Positions 23,585 through 38,648 of a DNA stretch of 64,000 nucleotides are shown in pieces (position 1 is the stretch's first letter; the number at the start of each line of letters is the position of its first letter). The notes below the pieces were generated by a model, which had not been told where the DNA came from, did no database searches, and saw nothing but the letters and a program-made list of their open reading frames with translations. Position numbers and translations under genes: made by a program. Source of the stretch: Micropterix aruncella (Eukaryota > Arthropoda > Insecta > Lepidoptera > Micropterigidae); contig OX155980.1 in assembly GCA_944548615.1 (NCBI GenBank), forward strand, positions 37,950,381-38,014,380, read 5' to 3'.

Positions 23585-23592
23585 GGTCATCA

Positions 23593-25949
23593 TGTAGTCG
23601 TAATGTACGCCAATTATTTTTTTTATAAACATAAAACAAGTTATTTGACCGTCAAAATGTGCTATTTATTATTTGCAGCGCGGTAATTAAATTTAAAAAT
23701 TTAAACTTTTGTTGGTTAACCTCGTTTTATTGATTATCTACGCAAACTCTAAACTAAATAGGATTAACTTACCAAAATACGTTAAACCGTATTAATCAGC
23801 ACATAAGAAAACCACTAAACCAGAAAGAAAAAGCGTGTCATGAGATCAACGATATACAATGTGTCCACCGTGTGCATCAAGCTTAACATTCATCCAATTC
23901 CAAAATAAAAATAAGAGTCAAATACCATCTGCAATGTGAGCGCTATTATATTAGTATACAGACACATTAGACACACAAGCTCAAGTAGTTTGAGCGATGC
24001 ATTTTTTATAGCAAATGCACAACCATAATAATATTTATGTTGTACTTCTACGTAACTAGCTTATGCGCATCGGATTCTATTATTTACTACTAAAATTATT
24101 ATGGGTTTTTCCAATTTATTTAAAGCGACTTTCGCTTTGTTGGTTACCGGATATAGCGCCTATTAAATGAATATTTAAGCGTTCGGAAAACTTTCAATTT
24201 TTTAATACACTGGGAGAGAGGTTGACCTAATTTTAATGAGGTCGATTAGCTGCTAGGAATAAATTTAATCTTATATAGTTTTCAACTTACAGCCGAATAT
24301 AATAAAGTTTTCATGTGACTTTAAAAACCATATTAAGCTTAATATGGAAAGCTTCTTCATCTCAAGGCAATATTGCTCGAAATATTTCGCAATCGCACCA
24401 ATAATAGAAACTAAAATTACTTGCCCAAAACGTTAAAAAAGTTTGGTTTTTTAACATTGATTTTGTTATTGATTGGGATTTTCTTAGGTAAATAAGGGCA
24501 TCAAGTGAACGTAAGAGTAAAAAAATATCGTACTTAAAATTCGCCCGAATACCTTGACATAGGGGAAGTATTGGGATTGTGCAAAATTTCGATTTGAGGG
24601 TTTCATAGATATAGATACATCTTTTTAAGGTCTTACTGAATCAGAAAAGTGCAGCTGGTGCCTAAACTAATCATCTGATTTCGTTAATTTGTTGCGTATA
24701 CATTTATAATGCTAAATCTCCGGACTGTATTTAGTTTTCGATTTAACCATAAAATGGAGCTGTATCGCCATAAAATCTTGCCTCTTTAAGCCTTTCAACA
24801 GGCCAGGAGCTTAAGCTACTAGTCCGATTGAACAAAAACTTGTAATACATATTTAAAGTAAAAATTTGTCGGGCTGATTTAATTTTTAAGCTATTGCATA
24901 GCTTTTATCGCGGGCCTAGCAGCGCGGCGACCGAATGAAGAAATTTCTTAACGAAAATTAATTATTTTAAACTGATAATTACGTCTAAACGAGTACTGCT
25001 TACGATTCGAAAAAAAATATATGTTAAACAAGAACATTTTCCTAATATTCTTAGCTTTGAATATTTTAGATTTTGTTTATATTACATAGTGTAATTAATT
25101 TGTGAAATTAGGTCTAACCGAACACAATAACGACTACTACGCAAATACTATCTGGCGTATTATTATGAAACATGCACCATTTTAAAGATAATTTAATTAT
25201 CTATCTTTTTATCTACGATTTTTTTCGAATAGTCAAAGTATAATATCCGTTTTTTTGCTTTATCGAATAAAACTCGTGCGCTCTATCGGAAGACGTTTAA
25301 ATTATTCCGAATCGATTCGAAATCATTTCAACGTTTTACGATAGAGCGCAGTTGTCTGATATCAGAAAGAAATTTCTTCATACTGCATAAATAAAATAAA
25401 TAAATAATTATAATTGCATAAGTTGTTAAAAAATGCTATGCAATAGCTTTACCGCGGCAGTCCCCGAGTGCCACACGTATTTTTTTTTTGATTTAACCCT
25501 ATCGAACCTAATAATCTGATTAAGTCCAAAAAAATATTTTTCATATTAATTCCAAACTGTATAGGTATTCAAGACATTCCGTACGAGGATTGTCCTTAAG
25601 GGCCCTTCCACAAAACATCGTAAAGCTGGAAAAAAGAAATATTTTTTTAATTTCCCATATAGATTGGCAGGGCATCAGTGAGCCGCCGCGCTGATAATAT
25701 TCGATATTGAACTTTATCGATTGATGAAAATTGATTTCAAATTTACAAATTTCTAACATTAATACCTAGAAAGAGAGTAAAACGGTGTTTCAGTATTCCT
25801 TGGTCTATTGATGACATGATCGGTCTCTGTTTCATGAGGTTTCCAGTTTACGCCACCAACTTTAAGAAAAGTTTTTTAGGTTGGTGGTTTATTTAAACGT
25901 GCCCATATCATTGTATTTGCTGTAAATAACAAATTACAAAGAAAGCTGC
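23593..25949. other. Unassigned AT-rich sequence with inverted pieces
   Basis: No gene. GCTATTGCATAGC near 24890 and its complement form GCTATGCAATAGC near 25435, each next to a GCGG block and close to AAGAAATTTCTT (24945 and 25370), suggest ends of an old element of about 0.6 kb. Transposon class unknown. Confidence 0.4.
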
Positions 25950-26770
25950 CATCGAATTCACCGTCCGGAGTCGGGCCCATCATAATATTATTATTTCCCT
26001 ACTTGAGGAGGGGTCAGCGGCGTAGGTAACGACCGGCCGTGGTCGGTCAGTACCGCTATCTTGCCCCTTTGACGTCACAAAATTTGAGAAGCGGAAATCG
26101 CGGTTTAAGATATTTTTTATAGCAAGGAGTTGATTATTTTCATAGAGAGACCGAAATCTTTAAAGAGGTGAAATAAAAATTGTAGCTTCCAAGCCACGAG
26201 CGCGAACTTCCACCGCATGACGATGAACATAAAAGCCGTTCCGGGTCACGGCATTTGTAAGATCATGTTATTATTTAGTTTGTACTTGTGTTTTTGGGAA
26301 TATTTGATTCTCATGGAACAATTTATTGTAGGTACAATAAGGGCTCTTTTTTATCTTCCGAGATAGTAAATCTGTACGAAGTTAAGTAAACTTCCAACTA
26401 AAGAGTTTATCTGTACGGAGTGCTGTGCATCTGAGACTTTAAGCGAAATAAAACTGCTTAGAGACTGAAATGACCTCCAGAATCCAGTCTGAACTATCTT
26501 CTGAAGAGCTCCAGCGAGCGAGATTACTGGGGTCTGGAAACGTATGCTGAAAGTCATTTAAATATAATCCAGTCATACAAAGTTATATTGCAGTGCATTG
26601 GAGGAGGAATGCCAAAATCCCCATCTGTTGTCCAGTCATTCTGACATTGAAGGCCAACAGCATAAGCCACACTGTTGCTGTTTAATCCCCTCGCAAGAGT
26701 GACTTATTCAAGTCCACGTCGCTCATGGTTGTAATACCATACACCAAACAAGCGCCATTTTGGCTGGTTT
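25950..26770 (-). mobile_element. RLE-type LINE relic (copy B)
   Basis: On the - strand it repeats copy A (1010-2825): the 3' end ATGATGGGCCCGACTCCGG at 25970-25990, then upstream NAVTRNGF and VEVRARGL (26190-26270), then the start of the DPSNLARWSS segment and the stretch equal to 1010-1290. Much of the endonuclease core is lost: the SSDWILEVISVSKQ piece joins directly to the upstream CCHC side. Many stops. No GC-rich insertion here. Confidence 0.68.
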
Positions 26771-28638
<1,868 letters not shown>

Positions 28639-28643
28639 TAGGT

Positions 28644-29244
<601 letters not shown>

Positions 29245-29320
29245 TTTTTTATTGAAAATTTTGTATTTTTATACACTTTAGGGTTTTTGGTTAGTAAAAG
29301 GGATAGAGTTGAGTACCTTA

Positions 29321-29359
29321 GCCGAACGTTTCGGAGCCCGTGGCTCCTTCCTCAGCGGC
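29321..29359 (-). ncRNA. Hammerhead-ribozyme-like motif (left)
   Basis: Reverse complement of the right-arm motif, with the same GCCG, CTGAGGA, GGAGCC/GGCTCC stem and GAAAC parts. Details are given at 30749-30787. Confidence 0.4.
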
Positions 29360-29725
29360 GAGAAGAATACTGGCATCCGCTGCTGTCACCAACGGCTACC
29401 CGCTTTTCTTCTGTGGTACTGGGAGAATGGTGATTTGGCGGGATGATAAAGTGAATTTAAATTAAAATGGTTTAATTTTAAATTTAAAAAAATTACATAT
29501 TTTTTTAAATTTAAAAAAAAAAAAATATATAAAATAGTTGTAGCGCATGTGTGTTAAAAGTGTTTGAACTACATATGTGTGGGGAGGTGAGTGTGTGTGA
29601 GTATGTGTGTTGGATTGTGTGGGTGTGTGTATGCGATGAATATGTTAATTTCGTTTTGATATGTGTTAATAATGGAACACTCAGTGCTGGACGTTTAGTC
29701 CGCACCCCTGGCAAGCTCCTAGTAC

Positions 29726-30018
29726 CTATATATGTCCAAGTTCCCACGTTTTAAGTTTTATTTCCGGTGTATTTTCCGGGAATGCCCTAATAACTTTCAC
29801 AGTAAAACACTCATCGAAGCTTTTGCCATGCGATCGCGCGTGGGTGGGGATTGGAAGACTTGATACGCCTCCTTTGGCTGAGCAACGATGATTATTCATG
29901 CGAAGATTGAGTCTATTGGTAGTTTCACCTATATAAAATGCATCACAAAATCTGCATTGTAGGTGATAAATGCAGTTTTGCGAAGCGCAGTCCGCATGTG
30001 TGCTGATTTTGTAGACTT
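29726..30018 (-). pseudogene. GIY-YIG endonuclease domain of Penelope-like element (left arm)
   Basis: On the - strand it reads LQCRFCDAFYIGETTNRLNL, RMNNHRCSAKGG, then THARSHGKSFDECFTVKVIR, FPENTPEIKLKTWELGHI and a TAG stop at 29728-29726. The CxxC before the domain, YIG, the following Arg, and the late Glu (WELG) are the family pattern; Penelope proteins use this nuclease for integration. The stop replaces a Trp codon present in the right arm. The RT domain is not in the window. Confidence 0.72.
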
Positions 30019-30218
30019 NNNNNNNNNNNNNNNNNNNNNNNNNNNNNNNNNNNNNNNNNNNNNNNNNNNNNNNNNNNNNNNNNNNNNNNNNNNNNNNNNN
30101 NNNNNNNNNNNNNNNNNNNNNNNNNNNNNNNNNNNNNNNNNNNNNNNNNNNNNNNNNNNNNNNNNNNNNNNNNNNNNNNNNNNNNNNNNNNNNNNNNNNN
30201 NNNNNNNNNNNNNNNNNN
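30019..30218. other. Assembly gap (200 N)
   Basis: The 200 N are probably a placeholder size. The gap falls at the centre of the inverted Penelope-like pair, where assembly is hard. At least the 128 bp seen at 29891-30018 lack a right-side partner and may be hidden here. Confidence 0.98.
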
Positions 30219-30426
30219 ATCGTTGCTCAGCCAAAGGAGGCGTATCAAGTCTTCCAATCCCCACCCACGCGCGATGCACGGCAAAAGCTTCGATGAGTGT
30301 TTTACTGTGAAAGTTATTAGGGCATTCCCGGAAAATACACCGGAAATAAAACTTAAAACGTGGGAACTTGGACATATATGGGTACTAGGAGCTTGCCAGG
30401 GGTGCGGACTAAACGTCCAGCACTGA
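30219..30426 (+). pseudogene. GIY-YIG endonuclease domain fragment (right arm, frameshifted)
   Basis: The frame GKSFDECFTVKVIRAFPENT, IKLKTWELGHIWVLGACQGC and GLNVQH ends at TGA 30424-30426. Upstream of GKS the domain lies in another frame because one base is missing near 30275 compared with the left arm. Start and RT are lost in the gap. Confidence 0.7.
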
Positions 30427-30748
30427 GTGTTCCATTATTAACACATATCAAAACGAAATTAACATATTCATCGCATACACACACCCACACAATCCAACAC
30501 ACATACTCACACACACTCACCTCCCCACACATATGTAGTTCAAACACTTTTAACACACAATGCGCTACAACTATTTTATATATATTTTTTTAATAAAATT
30601 TAAAAAAATATGTATTTTTTTTAAATTTAAAATTAAACCATTTTAATTTAAATTCACTTTATCATCCCGCCAAATCACCATTCTCCCAGTACCACAGAAG
30701 AAAAGCGGGTAGCCGTTGGTGACAGCAGCGGATGCCAGTATTCTTCTC

Positions 30749-30787
30749 GCCGCTGAGGAAGGAGCCACGGGCTCCGAAACGTTCGGC
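30749..30787 (+). ncRNA. Hammerhead-ribozyme-like motif (right)
   Basis: GCCG (stem I), CTGAGGA (core, N7 = G), an extra A, GGAGCC-ACG-GGCTCC (perfect stem II), GAAA, AC/GT (two-pair stem III without loop), T as the would-be cleavage base, then CGGC pairing with GCCG. Known: Penelope-like elements carry minimal type I hammerheads in their terminal repeats, often with very short stem III working as dimers. Against it: the extra A after the CUGANGA core. Activity is unproven. Confidence 0.4.
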
Positions 30788-30831
30788 TAAGGTACTCAAC
30801 TCTATCCCTTTTACTAACCAAAAACCCTAAA

Positions 30832-33196
<2,365 letters not shown>

Positions 33197-33355
33197 TTAA
33201 ACACTAGCGGCGGGTAGGCATTTTGAGCGAATGCAGTACTGGCGGCGTTGAAGTAGTTGTTCTTCTTCTTCGGAGTCAACATCTGTCAGTGAAATTGAAC
33301 ATCCACATACCTGATTAAATGCTGATGCAAAAGATACTTTGCGCGCAACCAACAT
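33197..33355 (-). CDS. Small open frame of unknown function
   Basis: On the - strand ATG 33355 opens 52 codons (MLVARKVSFASAFNQ..., with an acidic run DVDSEEEEQLLQRRQ) and stops at 33197-33199. It lies 300 bp downstream, on the same strand, of the possible exon at 33649-33747. A donor-like AG|GTATGT occurs inside it (after FNQ). I cannot tell whether it is a real exon. Confidence 0.2.
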   Translation of the reverse strand: MLVARKVSFASAFNQVCGCSISLTDVDSEEEEQLLQRRQYCIRSKCLPAASV

Positions 33356-33648
33356 ATCAAAATATTTTTAAGTGACTATTCTGATCGGATATTTTTATGT
33401 GTTATAGTTTAATAATTTCCTGTTATAGTTTAATAGTTAATAGTTTTCTGAGGAATTATTTGATCTCACAGGTACATAATTTTCTTGTGTTCGACTGCAG
33501 CACACACAAATATGGCCAAAAATTGATATTTTATAAATTATTTGTAGCTATGGATGTATTCCAAATATCATATAATAACAACATATAATAAAATATCCAA
33601 AAATATAATAAGCGACTGAGTATGGGCCGATGGCTGGTTTGCACTTAC

Positions 33649-33747
33649 CCAGCACTTGAACGCCCCAATCGACTTCCTAATTAAAACTTTATAATCTTCG
33701 TGTCTCTTCTGATCTGTTTGATTCTGTAATGACGTGCTTGAAGTCAT
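33649..33747 (-). CDS. Possible first coding exon of an unknown - strand gene
   Basis: ATG at 33747 on the - strand opens 33 codons (MTSSTSLQNQTDQKRHEDYK, then VLIRKSIGAFKCW) ending exactly at a canonical donor GTAAGT, phase 0. Composition is protein-like, not repeat-like. A downstream exon could be near 33197-33355. No family recognised. Chance remains possible. Confidence 0.3.
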
Positions 33748-35000
33748 ATTGTCAGTATTTATTATTGAACTGAATATCGTGTGTAATTTATCTGATATTA
33801 GGTGAGTTGCGAAAAAAAACAATTAAATATATATTTACATACAGTCCCAAATGACGTTTTAATAAATGCTTTGTGTAACAGCGTACTTATTTGCAGCTAC
33901 ACGTTGTCCTTGTATTTTTGCTCCATATCAGTTCTACGTAGGTACAAACATTGCTATCAGTTTTTTTGTGAAGCATCAAATCATTGTTCAAATACATTTA
34001 TTCTTTGCGTCAAGAGACTGTTTTGTTATGAAACATAACATTTCTACAAATGAAGGTATACTTTCTATTAAGGAAGCGCGTGTGGCGGGTGACACTGCAC
34101 ACTGCGGCGCTAAACTCCTTGTTCCGCGGTGCCATTGTTAAATGCATGTAAATTAATACTCGAATGAGGTAGCAGTAGCTCATTTTTAAACTAAATGAAT
34201 GGAAAATGTAGTGGAAAACACTGCTTGGTGTATAAAAAATAGTGGCGAGTTGAAATACGGTTGCCGCAAATAGTTACATTGTGCTTCCGAGCGGTAGATA
34301 ATGAGGAAGAGGAAGGGGGCCAGTTGTTTAACCTTCGTATCTTATTAATCTCTACTTGTCTTTGAGCGCACCGGGTCGCGCAGATATTTGATCCTGTGTC
34401 GTTAAAAAAGTATCTCCTTTGTCAGGACACTTTTCAGGTTACCTTTGAACGTTTTAATTGAACGAAAACGGATTCTTGCCGCGTGAAAAAAGACGTGTTC
34501 GAACGTTTCGGCAAGTTACATTTGCTATCTCATCGGGGACAATTCGTGCGACTGTCGCGGACGCTGCGTGCCGACACTCTATTACAATAATGAATTGCAA
34601 TAATTACAGTATCTGAAGTAAAGAGGGCTCGAGTTGCACTTCGATGGTACTAAAGGGGGCGGCGGCATAATATACATAAAAATAGAAATAGTTCAAGAAA
34701 AAATGGGCGACCTCTAATAGACATGCACGTAGGCAGTTAAAGGTAATCAGGATTTGCTTTAATTTCTCATATTATTTTTCAAGAAAGAGGAAGAAATATT
34801 TTTTTAGGATGTTGAGAATAATGTATGCACTATTAAGTATTGGATTATTAGGATTTATTGCTTGAGCTCATCATGCCAATAATAAACGTATCACATCGGT
34901 TTTTTGATTATGTTACTCGCTTTCCCCCACCATGTTACTCTCAAAATTGGTCGGTAGTTAAGAGTTAAATTTTACATGAAGGAATTTTTTACCTCCATAA
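33748..35000. other. Unassigned sequence
   Basis: Frames at 33802-34141 lack motifs. If the - strand exon is real, its promoter and leader would lie in this part. No repeat ends seen until the Helitron at 35001. Confidence 0.35.
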
Positions 35001-35431
35001 TCTATACTAATAATAAATCTGAAGATTTTGTTTGTTTAAACGCGCTAATCTCTGAAACTACCAGCCGGATTTGAGGAAGGTTATAGACAATGAGGATCTC
35101 CCTTGAGGAAGGTTATAGGCAATGTAATATCACGTTACGACTCTTAGGAGCCGAGCAAAAAGAACGCTAAACGAAAACGAACTATTATCGTGGGCGGGCG
35201 ATGCGACGCGGTGGGTCGGGCTGGGGGCAGCCGCCCGATGAGAACCGAGCATTACCGAAAAGAGCCAAACCCGCATCCTGGTCTAGATTTCTTATCTAAA
35301 CCAGGGTGCGGCGAAAGCCAGTATATACTAATACCACACGAAAATATATTTGCCAAAGTAATCTAAATTAATTATATATAATTCGATTTCTTTTAAATTA
35401 AACGGCGGGTGAAGCCGCGGAGTACAGCTAG
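35001..35431 (+). mobile_element. Small non-autonomous Helitron
   Basis: A|TCTATACTAATAATAAATC starts at 35001 and CAGCTAG|T ends at 35431. A hairpin GCGG-GTGAAG-CCGC sits about 15 bases before the end. 431 bp, no coding capacity. Internal text (AAACGCGCTAATCTCTGAAA) is typical of lepidopteran Helitrons. Confidence 0.75.
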
Positions 35432-35772
35432 TATTCTACAGAACACTCGATAAAGCAAGAGACAGTCTTACCCCATTTTTTGCCTGCTGGATGAATGCTG
35501 AGGTTCCAAAACTTCCTAACAGAAATAAGAAATAAGAAATAAGAAAAATTTATTTTCAAAAACCCGATCTGGGTATAGAAATTACATATCAAAAAAAAAA
35601 TGGTATTTCTACAAATAAAATTACACTTCAAATTATAAAAAAGTCTATAAAGAACTAATATTGAAAAAAAACATAGAAATTCAAAAATAACAAAGACATA
35701 AAAACTAGAAAAATCAAAATAAACAGAAATAATGAAAAACATAGAGAATCAGCAATTCAATAACGAAAATAT
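35432..35772. other. A-rich sequence
   Basis: Very A-rich; tandem AGAAATA near 35518-35540. No gene seen; the long - strand frame is low complexity. Confidence 0.4.
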
Positions 35773-36510
35773 ATGAAAACTAGAAAAATAGAAAGCATCC
35801 AAAGAGTTCTACATAGACTACATTTAATAAGGATCAAACTATCAATCAACAATCAAGAAATAGAAAAATGTATCGACTCTTCAAAGAACAAAAAATCAAC
35901 TGGTCTCGATGATATACCTGTTAGCGTAAATAAAATCCATAAACGTGTACTGGCACCTTGTCTAACATATCTGTACAATTTAAGCTTTTCAGAGGGAATA
36001 TTTCCAGATTGTCATAAAGTGGCCAAGATTACACCGATATATAAAAAGGGGCGATCCCACGAGCGTAGAAAATTATCGACCCGTAGCCCTACTGAGCAAT
36101 TTCTCAAAAATTTTGGAGAAGGTCACCGAAAAACGACTAAATGGTTTCCTTGAAAAATTTGTGGTCATTTCAGACAGTCAATATGGATTCCGGACAAAAA
36201 AAATCTACACAGGATGCCGCGCTGTATGCATGTTTCATGATTGAGAATAGTCGAAACAAGAAGATGCTTTCAGCAGGACTGTTCTGCGATCTAAGCTAAG
36301 CATTCGACTGTATAAATATCAATACCCTGGTAGACAAGCTAAATCATTATGGAATTAGAGGAGTGGCCAATTTACTCATTAAATCGTACCTACAATACAG
36401 GCAGCAAGTGGTGGAGATTAAAATAATTGATGGAATTGAGGAAACAGCTCTACCGATGTTCAAAAAAATCGTTTCTACCTACAAATCGCTTTCCCCCAAA
36501 TGTCATTAGA
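35773..36510 (+). mobile_element. Jockey/CR1-group LINE reverse transcriptase relic
   Basis: The first frame (to 36153) reads KSTGLDDIPVSVNKIHKRVL, LYNLSFSEGIFPDCHKVAKI and TPIYKKG; the next frame continues ENYRPVALLSNFSKILEKV and DSQYGFRT, which are RT fingers and palm motifs. Stops and shifts increase after 36200. No YADD box is preserved. It lies about 1.2 kb upstream of the Nostrin promoter. Confidence 0.7.
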
Positions 36511-37164
36511 CAATCAGAGCAGTAAGTGTTTTTTCATTGTATGGCATCTCCAAGGTATTTTGTACTTTCTTTGATATACGTATTGATGAGGTTATTATAA
36601 GCAATATTTTATTTGTTTGAATTACTATATCTTGAGTACTGTGTCTTCGTACGTTGACCAGCAATTGAAAGGCTTCAACTTTATTGATTACAATATTCTA
36701 CTTGTAAGCCTTCGATTAAGCTCCTTTCCGAGCGCTGCATTTTATGAATTGGCTTTAGAGAGATCTATTTATACCTATGCATGCGTCTGCCTCGAGAGTA
36801 ATTTCTGGTATAAGAATGAATTTATTCTAGACCTCAGATGGCGACCTGAGAACCAGAGTAAGCTAAGCAGCATTTTACTAATTTTTAGGAAACGCGACAA
36901 GGCGTTTGATATTATAATTTGTATTTTCAATAAGTTATGATATAAATTAATTAAGTCAAACATATTGGAATGATTTTAGAACACAGTTCTATCAGGAGTT
37001 TTCAGTTGTTTTTAGAGCATAAAATGGCAAGACACATATACTACACTTTGGCACTGTAGAAAACACATACACTACACTTTTTTCTACACGTTGGTGCTGT
37101 AGAAAATTAGAATGCATATAACATTTTAAGTAGATCATCCATACATAATTTGTAAAAATAAAAT
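36511..37164. other. Unassigned sequence upstream of the Nostrin-like promoter
   Basis: No gene. A repeated phrase (ACTACACTTT...CTGTAGAAAA) occurs twice near 37037-37110. Confidence 0.4.
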
Positions 37165-37215
37165 ATAATTTATGTTGACACTTCAAAAGATAAAAGACGT
37201 GTCAACATAAATTAT
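37165..37215. repeat. 17-bp hairpin upstream of the CpG block
   Basis: The arms 37165-37181 (ATAATTTATGTTGACAC) and 37199-37215 are perfect reverse complements around a 17-base spacer. It could be a small foldback remnant or a protein-binding palindrome about 500 bp from the start codon. Function unknown. Confidence 0.6.
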
Positions 37216-37369
37216 TCAGCGGAAAAACGGTTCCTGAATCAGCAACACTAAAAAACTAATTCAATCGGTTACAATGGGAAGGAGGCAGGTAAGGACAGCG
37301 AGAGAGCATTTATTACATACATTGTGGTAGTCAATCGACCGAAATTTGAGACTACAAAGTTTGAGAAAG

Positions 37370-37676
37370 GATGGTGCGGCGTCGCGCGCCTCTCGCGCCC
37401 TTCCGCGGCGCGGCGTCGCGTCGCGTCGCCCGCCTCCGCCGCGCCGCCCGCGCCGTTTAACCGCACGCAGCGATCCGCCGCGACAGTCGCCAGTCAATCG
37501 GCCGGCCGCCGCTCATTTGCATGCGCGACCCGCGAGCAAAGTGCAGCAGTCGTCGCCGCAACTGCGGCCCGCGCGGTTATTAATAAATCACTCGGAGACC
37601 GAGTCGGCTGATCCCGGTTTGTTTTGTTGACGTCGCGCGCCGCGTGTGGCAATGAGAGTGACAGTGATTGTGCAAC
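37370..37676 (+). promoter_or_regulatory. CpG-rich promoter and 5' leader of the Nostrin-like gene
   Basis: From about 37370 to 37660 the sequence becomes strongly GC- and CpG-rich (many CGCG and GCCGC runs), unlike the AT-rich surroundings, and sits directly upstream of the ATG at 37677. I infer a promoter with the 5' leader. No clear TATA box is seen at a useful distance. Several overlapping open frames here (both strands) are products of GC-rich composition and are not called as genes. Confidence 0.55.
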
Positions 37677-37792
37677 ATGAAGCGATTCAACAGGAGCTCC
37701 GAAAATATACCCAACCAGAAATTGTCCGCGGTGGAAATCGTAGACGATGCTGTGTCCGCCGATGGACGAAACACTCCCGAACCTTTTCCTGA
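37652..37792 (+). other. Upstream overlapping ORF (uORF)
   Basis: An ATG at 37652 with G at -3 opens 46 codons and stops at TGA 37790-37792. It overlaps the main start (37677) in another frame. If the transcript starts upstream of 37652, ribosomes would meet this ATG first and it could lower Nostrin synthesis. It would have no effect if transcription starts further down. The frame has no recognised product. Confidence 0.35.
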
Positions 37793-38648
37793 GATAATAT
37801 TCTCGTTTCTTCCCGCGCAAGAAAGCGATTCTAAAAGACGCCTTTCCAACGACGACGCTATCTATGAAAACGGCGCCGCTGCAGCCGAAAAGCCCCCAAA
37901 ATCTGAGCTACACTATGCGAGCACTCCGATGCTTCTAAACTGCGATCAAATTTCCACATTAACAAAAAGCGACACGCACAAATCTGAATTGAAGATATTT
38001 GTAACTAAATCAAACGAACTGAGCGCTTTCGAAAGTGTCAGCTATGACCTACCAAAACCCATTAAAAAAGAAACTCAAACAAATATTTACAATGATGTTT
38101 TATATGCAGCGGATACCGTCGATAGTACTCAAACAGTTTCAAATAACAACAACACTGTAGATGAAATAAAGACTCGCATTCGAAGAGCGACCCTCATGCG
38201 AAACGAAATCATCCCATTTTACACGGTCCAAAAAGGAGTACGCAATAAGAAGGTCCGACTCACGCGAACTTGGAAAGACATAAAAGGTTGGATAGGCACA
38301 GAAAAGGTGAAGCTCAATAGAATCATCAAAAATGAAGCTGCTAAACAGAGGCTGCACTGGTACGACGATAATATCTCCACCGAAAACGAAGAGTCTTCAA
38401 GTGATAGCCCTCGAAACATCGACCAACGTAAAAGAGACAGTTTAGATTCAAAAAGTAGCGATATTCCTACACAAAAATTGCTGATTAGCGAACCGATACT
38501 CCTAGCGGTGAATTGCGAGGAAGTCAGTTCAGAACACGATGAAAACTGTGACTTTTCATCTATCGTTAGCGAATTTGATTTTAAAAGCGTTTCAGAAACA
38601 TCTATTCCTAAGAAAGGACTATTATTTCAAACGCATAATACTTTAGTT
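37677..38648 (+). CDS. Nost: Nostrin-like exon 1 (N-terminal extension, residues 1-324)
   Basis: The exon holds exactly 324 codons and ends before donor GTAAGT at 38649, phase 0. It begins MKRFNRSSENIPNQ; an in-frame TGA at 37665-37667 rules out an earlier start, and A at -3 gives a good initiation context. The encoded part is polar, rich in Ser, Asp, Glu and Lys, without signal peptide or membrane segment, so it is likely cytoplasmic and largely disordered. A basic, more ordered-looking stretch lies near residues 165-225 (RRATLMRNEIIPFYTVQ, then TRTWKDIKGWIG). The human protein I remember has only a short lead before its F-BAR, so this extension is notable. I recognise no domain in it. It joins the F-BAR exon across a 76-bp intron. 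Confidence 0.82.

Larger units (their letters stand above)
29270..30018 (-). mobile_element. Penelope-like element 3' fragment, left arm
   Basis: On the - strand the fragment encodes the GIY-YIG endonuclease end of a Penelope-like element, then a TG/CA-rich 3' region, then a hammerhead-like fold (29321-29359), and meets (TA)n near 29250. It is the near mirror image of 30219-30834. The arms differ by substitutions and indels, so they are separate copies. The 5' side vanishes into the N gap. Confidence 0.72.

Noticed and set aside
35428..35742. 104-codon Phe/Ile-rich frame on the - strand
   Set aside because: Low-complexity A-rich DNA read backwards; resembles a membrane protein only by composition.
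37261..37630. Several Arg/Ala/Pro-rich open frames on both strands
   Set aside because: They come from the CpG-rich promoter block; no motif, and the Nostrin start lies just downstream.
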